Source: Desertimonas sp963786985
GTDB taxonomy: Bacteria > Actinomycetota > Acidimicrobiia > Acidimicrobiales > Ilumatobacteraceae
Reading direction: 5' to 3'
Length of the DNA stretch: 64,000 nt
NCBI GenBank assembly: GCA_963786985.1
Contig: CAWBBL010000025.1
Span: 525,451 to 589,450 of the forward strand
Part shown: positions 48,904 to 57,242 of the stretch, one piece after another
Position numbering within the stretch: position 1 is the stretch's first letter
Layout of the letters: each line of letters begins with the position of its first letter
Program-made: the position numbers and the translations under genes
Notes under the pieces: generated by a model
Database searches by the model: none
What the model was told of the DNA's origin: nothing
Seen by the model: the letters and a program-made list of their open reading frames with translations, nothing else

Positions 48904-50016
48904 GTGTCCCAGGTCAATCCACCGTTCCGCGCCGACCACGTCGGCAGCCTGCTGCGACCGACCGCGGTGCACGACGCCCGGGCCGCCTGCGCCGCCGGCG
49001 AGATCTCGACGGGCGATCTGCGGGACGTCGAGGACGCGGCAATCGCCGAAGCCGTGCGCACCGTCGAGGGACTCGGGATGCACAGCATCACCGACGGCGA
49101 GTTCCGGCGCACGTGGTTCCACCTCGACTTCTTGCAGCAGCTCGAAGGTGTCGCCGTCACGGGCAGCATCGCTGCCAGCTCGGACGCTGCCACGACGGTG
49201 CACCTCACACCCCCGAAGCTGTCGGTCGTCGGGCCCTTGCGTCATGTGCGCGACATCCAGGTCGACGACTATCGGTACCTCGCCTCGGTGACCACCCAGA
49301 CCCCGAAGGTGTCGATCCCCTCGCCGACGATGGTCCACTTCCGCGGCGGCCGGGCGGCGATCGACGTCGACGCCTACCCGGACTTGGAGAAGTTCTTCGC
49401 CGACCTGGCGGCGTGCTACCGCGCCGAGCTCGACGCCCTCTATGCGGCGGGCTGCCGCTACGTGCAGCTCGACGACACCAATCTCGCCTACTTGTGCGAC
49501 CCGGTCATGCGGGCCGGCGCCGTCGAGCGCGGCGAAGACCCCGACCAACTCCCCCACGCCTACGCCGAACTGATCAATGCGGTCATTGTCGGGCGGCCCG
49601 ACGATCTGGTCGTGGGCATCCACCTGTGCCGCGGCAACTACCGCAGCACGTGGTTTGCCGAGGGCGGCTACGAACCGGTTGCCGAGGTGCTGTTCAACGA
49701 GCTCGATGTCGACGCCTATTTCCTCGAGTACGACGACGAGCGTTCCGGGGACTTCGCCCCACTGCGCTTTGTTCCTGCCAACAAGACGGTGGTCCTCGGG
49801 CTCGTCACCAGCAAGCGTCCGGAACTCGAGTCCGTCGAGGCCCTCGCCACGCGCATCGACGAAGCGGCGGTGTACGTACCTCTCGACCAGCTGTGTCTCA
49901 GTCCCCAATGCGGGTTCGCCAGCACGGTCGAGGGCAACGCCCTGACCGCCGATGAACAGTGGGCCAAGCTGGCCCGGGTGGTCGAGACGGCGGACACGGT
50001 CTGGGGAGCCACCTGA
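48904..50016 (+). CDS. Cobalamin-independent methionine-synthase-like (MetE C-terminal/UROD fold) protein
   Basis: 370 residues from GTG 48904, with GGGAGGG upstream; ATG 48856 is less likely. The short MetE-like family: FRADHVGSLLRPTAVHDARA, GMHSITDGEFRRTWFHLDFL, RYVQLDDTNLAYLCDPVMR, VGIHLCRGNYRSTWFAEGGY (zinc His and Cys) and LCLSPQCGFASTVEGNALT (zinc Cys). These keep the MetE zinc ligands but lack the N-terminal half of true MetE. Members act as methyltransferases on various substrates or in epoxide/thioether chemistry; the exact reaction is unknown. It converges with ligJ and precedes the aromatic-acid genes, which may be coincidence. Confidence 0.82.
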   Translation: MSQVNPPFRADHVGSLLRPTAVHDARAACAAGEISTGDLRDVEDAAIAEAVRTVEGLGMHSITDGEFRRTWFHLDFLQQLEGVAVTGSIAASSDAATTVHLTPPKLSVVGPLRHVRDIQVDDYRYLASVTTQTPKVSIPSPTMVHFRGGRAAIDVDAYPDLEKFFADLAACYRAELDALYAAGCRYVQLDDTNLAYLCDPVMRAGAVERGEDPDQLPHAYAELINAVIVGRPDDLVVGIHLCRGNYRSTWFAEGGYEPVAEVLFNELDVDAYFLEYDDERSGDFAPLRFVPANKTVVLGLVTSKRPELESVEALATRIDEAAVYVPLDQLCLSPQCGFASTVEGNALTADEQWAKLARVVETADTVWGAT

Positions 50017-50101
50017 CGATCCGCTCCGCGTGGCGATCGGTGGTCGCTGTGACGACGTTGCGTCCGGTCTTCGACCGATGAATCGGAGGCCGCCCAGATC
50101 G

Positions 50102-51109
50102 TCACACCGTGAGGCGCGGGAACACTCGGCGGGCGTTGCCGGCGTAGATCTGGTCACGTTGGGGGTCCGTGAGCCCGGCGGCCTCGAGGTACCGCCTGGT
50201 GTCGTCGAAGTGGTGACCGGTTTCGGGGTCGACGCCACGCACCGCACCCAGCATCTCGGAGGCGAACAGGATGTTGTCCGTGGGAACCACCCGCACCAGG
50301 AGGTCGATGCCCGCCTGGTGATAGACGCAGGTGTCGAACCACACGTTGCCGAGTACCGCTTCCGACAGCGGGGGCAGCCCGAGGTCCTGGGCGATCCCCC
50401 GGAAGCGCCCCCAGTGGTAGGGCACCGCTCCCCCGCCATGAGGAATGATGAACCGCAGGCCGGGGAAGTCGGCGAACAGGTTCGAGGTCAGCAGCTGGGT
50501 GAACGCCGTCGTGTCGGCACCGAGATAGTGCGACGTCGTCGTGTGGAGGTTCGCGTTGCAGGCGGCGCTGACGTGAATCATCGCCGGGACGTCGAGCTCG
50601 ACGAGCGCCTCGTACAGCGGGTACCAGTAGCGGTCCGGCAGGGGTGGCCCGTTCCATGCTCCGCCGCTGGGGTCCGGATTGAGGTTGCACCCCACGAAAC
50701 CCATCTCCGCCACACACCGCCGCAGCTCGGCGACCGACGGCTCGATCGGCGCTCCCGGCGATTGCGGCAGCTGGGCGACGGGGACGAAGCGCTCCGGGTA
50801 CAGATCGCAGACCCGCCGGATCAGCTCGTTGCAGTGCTCCGTCCAGAATCGGCTCGTGTGCAGATTGCCGAGGTGGTGACCCATCCAGCTGGCCCGCGGC
50901 GAGAACAGCGTGAGGTCGATGCCGCGCTCCCGTTGCTGGCGCAGCTGGGCGCCTTCGAGGCTCTCGCAGATCTCGGCATCCGAGATCGCCAGCGAACCCT
51001 TGGCCCCGACGTACTGCGGATCGGCGTCGAGTGCCGCCCGCTGTCGGTCGCGGTACTCGCCGAGTTGGGCCGGCGCCGTCGTGTAGTGGCCGTGGCAATC
51101 GATGATCAC
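50102..51109 (-). CDS. ligJ: 4-oxalomesaconate hydratase-like amidohydrolase
   Basis: Amidohydrolase-fold protein of 335 residues from GTG 51109 (TACGGT 7 bases upstream). The metal-binding MIIDCHGHYTT gives His6 and His8; GIDLTLFSPRASWMGHHLGN, GFVGCNLNPDPSGGAWNGPP, PAMIHVSAACNANLHTTTSH and RFIIPHGGGAVPYHWGRFRG follow, as in ACMSD-related OMA hydratases (LigJ). The last catalytic Asp region has ILFASEMLGAVRG. LigJ adds water to 4-oxalomesaconate, giving 4-carboxy-4-hydroxy-2-oxoadipate. Divergent ligK and nearby ligI strongly support the role over other amidohydrolases. Confidence 0.85.
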   Translation of the reverse strand: MIIDCHGHYTTAPAQLGEYRDRQRAALDADPQYVGAKGSLAISDAEICESLEGAQLRQQRERGIDLTLFSPRASWMGHHLGNLHTSRFWTEHCNELIRRVCDLYPERFVPVAQLPQSPGAPIEPSVAELRRCVAEMGFVGCNLNPDPSGGAWNGPPLPDRYWYPLYEALVELDVPAMIHVSAACNANLHTTTSHYLGADTTAFTQLLTSNLFADFPGLRFIIPHGGGAVPYHWGRFRGIAQDLGLPPLSEAVLGNVWFDTCVYHQAGIDLLVRVVPTDNILFASEMLGAVRGVDPETGHHFDDTRRYLEAAGLTDPQRDQIYAGNARRVFPRLTV

Positions 51110-51116
51110 GTCGACG

Positions 51117-51122
51117 ACCGTA
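51117..51122 (-). promoter_or_regulatory. -10 box of ligJ
   Basis: TACGGT on the minus strand, 7 bases before GTG 51109. Confidence 0.45.
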
Positions 51123-51153
51123 TCGTCGGCCAACTGCGCGAGTCTGGGAAGCG

Positions 51154-51852
51154 ATGATCGATCAACCTCACGTCGTCGTCCGGCGGATTCCACGCGCCGC
51201 GCCGGAGGCGATCGCCGAGCTCGAAGCGGCCGGGACCTCGACAGTCCATGAGGCGATCGGCCGCCGCGGCTTCGTCGGCCCGGACATCCGGCCGATCCAG
51301 CAGGGCGTGCGACTGGCGGGTTCGGCGGTGACGGTGTCGAGCCATCCCGGCGACAACCTGATGATCCACGCCGCCGTCGAAGTCTGCTCCGCAGGCGACG
51401 TCCTCGTCGTCACGAACACCGCCCCGTCGACGCACGGGATGTTCGGCGAGTTGCTGGCCAGCTCACTCATCGCTCGCGGCGTCCGCGGCCTGGTGATCGA
51501 CGCAGGCGTCCGCGACACCCACGAGCTACGCCAGCTCGGTTTTCCGGTGTGGTCACGCCACGTGTCGTGCCAGGGGACGGTGAAAGCGTCGCCCGGCTCG
51601 GTCAACGTGCCGGTCGTCCTCGGTGGCGTCGCTGTGGCACCGGGGGACGTGGTGTGCGCCGACGACGACGGCGTCGTCGTCGTCCGTCGCGACGAGGCGC
51701 ACTGGGCAGCAGAGCAGGCAGTGGCCCGTACCGCCAAGGAGCACGAGACCCGCCAACGACTCGTCGCCGGTGAGTTGGGCGTCGACATCTACGGCCTCCG
51801 CGACAAGCTGGTCCAACTCGGCGTCGAGTATGTCGACGCCGTCGAGGAGTGA
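51154..51852 (+). CDS. ligK: 4-carboxy-4-hydroxy-2-oxoadipate aldolase (RraA-like)
   Basis: 232 residues. Class II pyruvate aldolase of the RraA fold: STVHEAIGRRGFVGPDIRPI, AVTVSSHPGDNLMIHAAVEV, GMFGELLASSLIARGVRGLV, IDAGVRDTHELRQLGFPVWS (metal Asp and catalytic Arg), and GDVVCADDDGVVVVRRDEAH. It splits CHA to pyruvate and oxaloacetate and also decarboxylates oxaloacetate, the last step of the 4,5-cleavage pathway of protocatechuate and gallate. It starts 44 bases from divergent ligJ and is followed four bases later by the dehydrogenase gene. Confidence 0.9.
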   Translation: MIDQPHVVVRRIPRAAPEAIAELEAAGTSTVHEAIGRRGFVGPDIRPIQQGVRLAGSAVTVSSHPGDNLMIHAAVEVCSAGDVLVVTNTAPSTHGMFGELLASSLIARGVRGLVIDAGVRDTHELRQLGFPVWSRHVSCQGTVKASPGSVNVPVVLGGVAVAPGDVVCADDDGVVVVRRDEAHWAAEQAVARTAKEHETRQRLVAGELGVDIYGLRDKLVQLGVEYVDAVEE

Positions 51853-51856
51853 GGAG

Positions 51857-52654
51857 ATGCACGTTGCCGTGTTCGGACTCGGCGAGGCCGGCGCGCTCTT
51901 CGCCGCCGACTTGTGCGCTGCCGGGATCGAAGTGTCGGCGTTCGACCCGGCACCGATGCCGACGCCCGACGGGGTGACGCGTTGCGCAGACCCAGCAACG
52001 ACCGTGGCGAGTACCGACATCGCCCTCATCGTGACCGGGGCCGCGCCGGCCGCTCAGGTGTTCGACACGATCATCACCGCCGTGCCGTCTGCAGCCCTCG
52101 TCGCCGACCTGTCGACGAGCGCACCGGACGTCAAAGCGCAGCGCGCCGACCGCGCCGCGGCGGTCGGTCGGTCGTTCGCCGACGTCGCCCTGATGGCTCC
52201 GGTGCCCGGCCGTGGGCTGCGTACGCCGGTACTCGTGTCCGGATCTGGCGCCGAACGCTACGCGGCGGCGTTTGCTCCGCTCGGCGCTCCGGTCGAATGG
52301 GTTGGCGATCGAGCGGGCGACGCTTCAACCCGCAAGCTGCTGCGCAGTGTGGTGATGAAAGGGATCGCGGCGGTCGTCATCGAGGCGGTTCGTGCCGCCG
52401 AGCGTGCCGGATTGGAGGACTGGTTGTGGGCCGACCTGGTCGCCGAGTTCGAGGCGGCCGGTGCGCCGCTCCTCGAGCGATTGCTGCAAGGCACGGGCGT
52501 CCACGCGGCGCGGCGAGTCGACGAGATGGAGGCCACCTCCGAGATGCTCGAGTCATTGGACATCGAGCCGGTGATGACCCGGGCGACGGTCGAATCGCTG
52601 CGGCGGGCAGCCGATCACGGTGTTCCGGCCGTACCCGGTCAGGCGAAGTCGTAG
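51857..52654 (+). CDS. NAD(P)-binding DUF1932 dehydrogenase of the lig cluster
   Basis: 265 residues. N-terminal Rossmann fold (HVAVFGLGEAGALFAADLCA; AFDPAPMPTPDGV; DIALIVTGAAPAAQVFDTII), hydroxyisobutyrate-dehydrogenase-like core (LVADLSTSAPDVKAQRADRA; SFADVALMAPVPGRGLRTPV) and C-terminal DUF1932 helices (KLLRSVVMKGIAAVVIEAVR). Such proteins accompany ligJ/ligK in other genomes; a role in oxidising a hydroxy acid of the pathway is inferred. Its 3' end overlaps ligI by 16 bases in convergent orientation, which is tight and uncommon. Confidence 0.82.
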   Translation: MHVAVFGLGEAGALFAADLCAAGIEVSAFDPAPMPTPDGVTRCADPATTVASTDIALIVTGAAPAAQVFDTIITAVPSAALVADLSTSAPDVKAQRADRAAAVGRSFADVALMAPVPGRGLRTPVLVSGSGAERYAAAFAPLGAPVEWVGDRAGDASTRKLLRSVVMKGIAAVVIEAVRAAERAGLEDWLWADLVAEFEAAGAPLLERLLQGTGVHAARRVDEMEATSEMLESLDIEPVMTRATVESLRRAADHGVPAVPGQAKS

Positions 52655-53511
52655 AGCCGCGCCGGGTTGTCGACGAGGATCGCGTGGCGGGTGGCCTCGT
52701 CGGGGACGAACGCGGCGAGGAGGTCGACGAGGTCGCCATCGTCGGGCACCTGGCGGACGTTGGGATGCGGCCAGTCGGTGCCCCACAGGATCCGTTCGGG
52801 TGCCGCCTTGATCAGGGCCCGGGCATACGGGACGACATCTGCGTAGTGCGGTGGACCATCGGCAGAGAGTCGCTCGGCGCCGGAGACCTTGACCCAGGCT
52901 CGGTCGTCGTCGAGTAGCCCGAGGAGGAAGGCGAAGGGCGCCTGATCGAGACCGGCCGCGGCATCGACGCGAGCCATGTGGTCGATGACGTACGGGACGG
53001 GTAGGCGGTCGAGGAGGTCGGCAGCGCCAGGCAGGTCGACGGCGTCGAAGTGCAACACGAGATGCCATCCGAATGGGGCGATGCGCCGCACGACATCCCA
53101 GAACTCGTCGATCGATGGTGCGCCGCCGAGGTGGGCGACGAAGTTGAACCGGGCGCCGCGCACGCCGGCGTCGTGGAGCACTCGGAGCTCAGCCTCGTCG
53201 AACGAGCCGTCGACCATCGCCACTCCGGCGTACCGCCCGCCGCCGCGGACGAGGGCGTCGACCATTGCCGAGTTGTCGGTGCCGTGACAGCTCGCTTGGA
53301 CGAACACGGCGCGCGTCAGGCCGAGTCGTTCCTGAAGGTCGGCGAACTGGTCGAGCCCGGCGTCAGGCGGGGTGTACGTCCGGTCGGCCGCGAACGGGAA
53401 TCGGTCGGCCGGCCCGAAAACGTGGCAATGAGCGTCGCAGGCGTCCGGCGGTGGCGTGAAGGCGACCGGAGGATGCGGGTCAGGGTGCGGCGGGGGGATC
53501 GTCCGCTCCAT
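52639..53511 (-). CDS. ligI: 2-pyrone-4,6-dicarboxylate hydrolase-like amidohydrolase
   Basis: 290 residues from ATG 53511. TPPPDACDAHCHVFGPADRF carries the first His pair (28 and 30) of the PDC hydrolase family; RAVFVQASCHGTDNSAMVDA, VRGARFNFVAHLGGAPSIDE, YVIDHMARVDAAAGLDQAPF and ILWGTDWPHPNVRQVPDDGD complete it, the last giving the catalytic Asp. LigI opens the lactone ring of PDC to 4-oxalomesaconate, which LigJ then hydrates. With ligK this reconstructs three consecutive steps. No ring-cleavage dioxygenase (ligAB) or ligC is in the window. Confidence 0.87.
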   Translation of the reverse strand: MERTIPPPHPDPHPPVAFTPPPDACDAHCHVFGPADRFPFAADRTYTPPDAGLDQFADLQERLGLTRAVFVQASCHGTDNSAMVDALVRGGGRYAGVAMVDGSFDEAELRVLHDAGVRGARFNFVAHLGGAPSIDEFWDVVRRIAPFGWHLVLHFDAVDLPGAADLLDRLPVPYVIDHMARVDAAAGLDQAPFAFLLGLLDDDRAWVKVSGAERLSADGPPHYADVVPYARALIKAAPERILWGTDWPHPNVRQVPDDGDLVDLLAAFVPDEATRHAILVDNPARLYDFA

Positions 53512-53631
53512 CGGCCACTGTTCTAGCCGGGAGTGACGGAGAGATACCACGCCCACCGTGTGCTCTGCGATCGGAGAGATGCCGGGGCCGGACTGCAGCG
53601 CACGATCGACGGCGACCGCGATTGACCCGAT

Positions 53632-53651
53632 AACTCTATCTATATAGAGTT
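53632..53651. promoter_or_regulatory. PadR-type operator overlapping the padR promoter
   Basis: AACTCTATCTATATAGAGTT is a near-perfect 20-base palindrome. It contains the -10 box TAGAGT (53645-53650), six bases before GTG 53657, with a TTGACC -35 17 bases upstream (53622-53627). Binding here would block transcription, so autorepression is likely. Confidence 0.75.
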
Positions 53652-53656
53652 GAGTC

Positions 53657-53980
53657 GTGGCCAGGGCTCGCCCACCGTCGGCGCAGACCACCGCGGTCGT
53701 TCTCGAGTTGTCCCAGGAGCCGGCGGCGTGGCGATACGGCTATGAGCTGTGCCGCCAGCTCGATCTCAAGCCCGGATCGCTGTACCCGATCCTCGTGCGG
53801 CTCGCCGACCGCGGGCTGCTCGAGACGACGTGGGAGACCGATGCTCCGGCAGGTCGACCGCCACGACATCTGTACCGGCTGACCGGGCCCGGGAGGGTCC
53901 TGGCCTCTGAACTGGCGTACGTCTCGTCGCAGCCAACAGCCGCGTTACGACGATCGGAGGCTGGGTGGCTGGCGACGTGA
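53657..53980 (+). CDS. PadR-family transcription regulator
   Basis: 107 residues from GTG 53657. Winged-helix DNA-binding domain: AVVLELSQEPAAWRYGYELC, QLDLKPGSLYPILVRLADRG, GLLETTWETDAPAGRPPRHL and LYRLTGPGRVLASELAYVSS, the PadR pattern with the SLYP helix and the wing Y-x-LT. It lacks the C-terminal dimer helix of larger PadRs (PadR-s2 type). It is cotranscribed with a membrane protein (16-base overlap), an arrangement common in Actinobacteria where PadR represses a small exporter- or sensor-like operon. Confidence 0.92.
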   Translation: MARARPPSAQTTAVVLELSQEPAAWRYGYELCRQLDLKPGSLYPILVRLADRGLLETTWETDAPAGRPPRHLYRLTGPGRVLASELAYVSSQPTAALRRSEAGWLAT

Positions 53981-55047
53981 GCCGATCTCGCCGCCGTTAC
54001 GAATTCGCCGCGGCCGTGCCGGTTGTCGTGGTCTTCGCGTCCCTCTACGCGTGGGCAGCCCCGCTCGGCGATCCGTCCCAGCGGATCGACGCCTACCTGT
54101 GGCTGGCGCTCGGGTTCGCCGTCCCGACCGCGCTGTGGCTGTTGACGTCGTGGCTGCTCGTCGATCGCTGGTGGGAGGGCGCTGGTGCCCGGCGATCGGC
54201 GACGGACGCACCGAGCGGGCTGCTGGCGACGGCGGTGACCACGCTGCCCGAGCCCAAGCAACCCTGGGGACAAGCGATGCTCGGCGAGTTGGCCCAGGTG
54301 CACGGGCGGGCGGCCCGCTGGCGGTTCGCCCTCAGCTGCGGACGAGCGATGCTCTTCCTGCCCATCCACCGCCGCCGACCCGGGCTTCGCGGATGGCCGG
54401 CAGCCCCGGTGGCGGCCGCCATCGTGACCGGCGCCGTCGCTACTTCGATCGCTGCCGTCGTCGCCTTCGTGCGCCGGCATCCGGACGCCGCGGAAGGCTT
54501 GCCACCAGGGAGGATCGCGCTGCTTGCCGTGGTGCTCGCCGGCTGCCTCTGGCTCGCGTTGACACCGCCACGGCGCGTGGCCGGCGGCCGCGTCGGTGGC
54601 AGCCGACTGGCACCACTTCTCGGCGTCGGCGCGGCGTGCACGTTCACCGTCGGGCTACTGGCATCGATCCATGCCGACCGCGATGGGTTGGCTGCGGTCT
54701 GGCTGCTGTTCGGTCCGCCACTGCTGTTCGTGGTCCCCGCGGCGACGGCCGCGGCCGTCGACCACTCGTTCCGCGCCGGCGTGCGGGCGGGCACGTGGAC
54801 GGCGATCACGGTGATGCCGCTAACTTTCGCCCTCCTGCTCGTCGAGGCGTCACGTCAATATGCCGACGACGGCGAGTGGCTGTTCGCCGGCGACGTCACC
54901 ACCGCCGGATTCAGCATCGGCTTGGCCCTGCTGATCCTCATCGCCATTCCCGTGATCGGATTCCCGTTCGCCGTCCTCGGGGCCATCGCCGGAGCGCAGC
55001 CTCGTATCACCCCCGGACCGAAGTCCCGACTACGCGAGCCGAAGTGA
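53965..55047 (+). CDS. Membrane protein cotranscribed with padR
   Basis: 360 residues from GTG 53965. Two N-terminal helices, a cytoplasmic region with QPWGQAMLGELAQVHGRAAR then WRFALSCGRAMLFLP, and about six further helices (VAAAIVTGAVATSIAAVVAF; ALLAVVLAGCLWLALT; FSIGLALLILIAIPVIGF). The PWGxAMLxELA-GRxxRWRFA motif marks a family usually paired with PadR; function unknown. Its last nine codons, GPKSRLREPK and stop, lie inside a dispersed palindromic element (55021-55065), so the true C-terminus may have been replaced by the repeat. Confidence 0.75.
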   Translation: MAGDVSRSRRRYEFAAAVPVVVVFASLYAWAAPLGDPSQRIDAYLWLALGFAVPTALWLLTSWLLVDRWWEGAGARRSATDAPSGLLATAVTTLPEPKQPWGQAMLGELAQVHGRAARWRFALSCGRAMLFLPIHRRRPGLRGWPAAPVAAAIVTGAVATSIAAVVAFVRRHPDAAEGLPPGRIALLAVVLAGCLWLALTPPRRVAGGRVGGSRLAPLLGVGAACTFTVGLLASIHADRDGLAAVWLLFGPPLLFVVPAATAAAVDHSFRAGVRAGTWTAITVMPLTFALLLVEASRQYADDGEWLFAGDVTTAGFSIGLALLILIAIPVIGFPFAVLGAIAGAQPRITPGPKSRLREPK

Positions 55048-55065
55048 GCGCGAGTTGTGGGACTT
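55021..55065. repeat. Dispersed palindromic element, copy A (45 bases)
   Basis: Runs from AAGTCCCGAC to GTGGGACTT with the inner sequence GCCGAAGTGAGCGCGA. Nearly identical to copy B at 57309-57354. It contains the stop codon of the membrane-protein gene and may serve as a two-way terminator, since the next gene converges 36 bases away. Confidence 0.75.
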
Positions 55066-55082
55066 GGCCGCCCGCAGCGACG

Positions 55083-57242
55083 TCAGCGGTTGACCAGGTG
55101 CAAGATCGGTCGGCCGGCGTCGCGGGTCATCTCGTACAGGTCGACAGTGTTCGTACCAACGACGTAGAAGTCGGCAACGTAGCCGACGAACTCCCATCCG
55201 TTGCCTGACGGGTTGTACCCCCCCACGACGCCGGCGATGCGGCCGTTGACGGCGGCGACGAGCTCGGGTGGCGCGTCGGCCGACGGCCCGGCGACCGTTC
55301 CGGTCAAGACATAGGGCATTGATCCTTCGTCGGTCGGCAAGTCCTCGAGGAGGGCTTCGTCACGCAGGGTGGCGCTGTAGGTGCTCGGGGCCCCGACGGC
55401 GAAGTCGGACACTTCTCTTCCGACGAGGTCGCCGTTCTCACCGACGGCTGCCAACCCGATCCAGTCGTCACCGACGAACTCTTCGGATCGCCGTTGAGCG
55501 AGCGCCAGAACCTCTTCGACTTCGATCGACACACGTGGGGCAACGTTGGGTTCGCTCCCGTCGTACAGCGAATGGCCGTCGAACGTCCAATCGTCGTCGA
55601 CCTCGATGTCGAGCAGATCGACGATCGACGGGACGATGTCGATCGTCTGGGCGCTGTCGTCACGGATCTCGCCGGTGGTTTGACCTGGCGCCTTGATGAA
55701 CAGCGGCACGCGATAGACCTCCGCCTGGTTCGCCTCAGTGACGAGCCTGCGGTCGACATCGGGGGGTGTGAGGCTGATGCCGTGGTCGGAGGTCACGACG
55801 AGCAATGTGTCGTCCCACGTCGGCAGCGACATCAGTTGCTCGAGCGTCGTGTCGAGCAGTGCGTCGACTGCACCCGTCTGCATGCTGTGTAATTGGAACT
55901 CGACCCGGATGCGGAAGTCATAGCCGGGCTGGTCTCGGTCGATTGCCTCGGGTCGCCCCGCCTGGGAGTAGGTGGTCGTGTAACCCGAGCGTGACAGCTT
56001 CCAGGGGAAGTGGGGGAGCATGCTGTGCAGGACGTGCAGCGCCGGAGCATCCGTGATGGCAACGATTCCTTGGGCCAACGTCGCGGCTCGACCGCGGGCG
56101 CTGCCGTCGTCGGGACGCGGCCGCCCGCGCATGAGCAACTCGTCCATCGAATAGCTGGGCTCGGTGTTCACCGTGTCCTCGGTCTCCTCGTCGTCGCCGA
56201 CAGCGACGCCGCCATCGTCGTGCTCGGTGCCGTAGGCACCCCACGAGTTGTCGATCGCTGGGAGGTGATCGCGCAACGCGCTGGGCAGCACCCGATGGCC
56301 ATAGACGATCGAGGCGTCTGAGAGCGCCTGGCTCATCGCCGCCCGCTCACGCTCCGGACAGAGCACGTCGGGGCACAAGTCGGTGATCGGCTCGACGCGA
56401 TGGATCGGGACATCATCGCCGAGGAGTGTGAACAGGTTGCGGGGATAGTTCTCGTACGTCGGCGGGACTTCCGCGGCGATTGAGATGCCGGTAAGGATCG
56501 CCGGTACGCCCGTCGGTGTCCAGTTGGCTCGACTGGACGTGTTGCGGAACCACGTACTTACCCCGGCGAGCCGGGCGAACCCGGGATACCGCTCCGCGTT
56601 GATCGTGCCGTCGCCCTCCATGATCGTCGCTGCCGGAAGCTCGTCGAGGACGATCACTACCACCGGACCGTCGAGATCCGGGACCGACACGTCACCGATG
56701 TCATTCGTCGAACCCTTGCCGACCACTAGGGCCGACGTCTGACTGAAGAACAGAAACGTGCCGACGAACAGCAGGTTCGCGGCCGCCAGATAGGCAGCGA
56801 ACAGTCGGGCGGCCCTGAACCGCCAGACGAGCCAACCGGCGGTCAGCGCCAACGCGATCGCCGCCGCGGCGACCCGCCACAGCGCGTCGACTCCGAGGCT
56901 GCGCAGCACCGCCAGCACGAGCCCGGCGGCAAAGACGGCGGTCACAGCTGCCAGCGCCACCGATCCTGCCCGCCGGTCCACGAACGCGGCGCCGACGACT
57001 ACGAGGATCCCGACCAACGATGGCGCGACGGCGATGACCAGTGCGAACGTGACAATTTGCGACGTCGAGTAGTTGCCGGCGATGAAGAACTCGGCGTTGC
57101 TGCCGACCAGGTCGAGCATCGGTTGCGTGACGGCCAAACCACTCACGCCGAGGACAATGAGGGCGGTCATCGCGGCGGAGCGGAGGAGTTCGCGTCCGCG
57201 CAGACCGTCCAAGCGCCGCGCTCGAACGCCTGGATCGGCCAC
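55083..57242 (-). CDS. Sulfatase/alkaline-phosphatase-superfamily membrane hydrolase
   Basis: 719 residues. About five N-terminal helices (AAMTALIVLGVSGLAVTQPM to AAYLAAANLLFVGTFLFF), then an extracytoplasmic sulfatase-like domain: VVVIVLDELPAATIMEGDGT with the metal Asp, TSSRANWTPTGVPAILTG with the likely nucleophile Thr, DTLLVVTSDHGISLTPPD (metal Asp and His) and VYRVPLFIKAPGQ. Related to LTA-synthase-like enzymes that move head groups of surface polymers or lipids. The acidic insert GDDEETEDTVNT is unusual. The nucleophile could not be proven. Copies A and B of the palindromic element flank the gene. Confidence 0.82.
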   Translation of the reverse strand: MADPGVRARRLDGLRGRELLRSAAMTALIVLGVSGLAVTQPMLDLVGSNAEFFIAGNYSTSQIVTFALVIAVAPSLVGILVVVGAAFVDRRAGSVALAAVTAVFAAGLVLAVLRSLGVDALWRVAAAAIALALTAGWLVWRFRAARLFAAYLAAANLLFVGTFLFFSQTSALVVGKGSTNDIGDVSVPDLDGPVVVIVLDELPAATIMEGDGTINAERYPGFARLAGVSTWFRNTSSRANWTPTGVPAILTGISIAAEVPPTYENYPRNLFTLLGDDVPIHRVEPITDLCPDVLCPERERAAMSQALSDASIVYGHRVLPSALRDHLPAIDNSWGAYGTEHDDGGVAVGDDEETEDTVNTEPSYSMDELLMRGRPRPDDGSARGRAATLAQGIVAITDAPALHVLHSMLPHFPWKLSRSGYTTTYSQAGRPEAIDRDQPGYDFRIRVEFQLHSMQTGAVDALLDTTLEQLMSLPTWDDTLLVVTSDHGISLTPPDVDRRLVTEANQAEVYRVPLFIKAPGQTTGEIRDDSAQTIDIVPSIVDLLDIEVDDDWTFDGHSLYDGSEPNVAPRVSIEVEEVLALAQRRSEEFVGDDWIGLAAVGENGDLVGREVSDFAVGAPSTYSATLRDEALLEDLPTDEGSMPYVLTGTVAGPSADAPPELVAAVNGRIAGVVGGYNPSGNGWEFVGYVADFYVVGTNTVDLYEMTRDAGRPILHLVNR

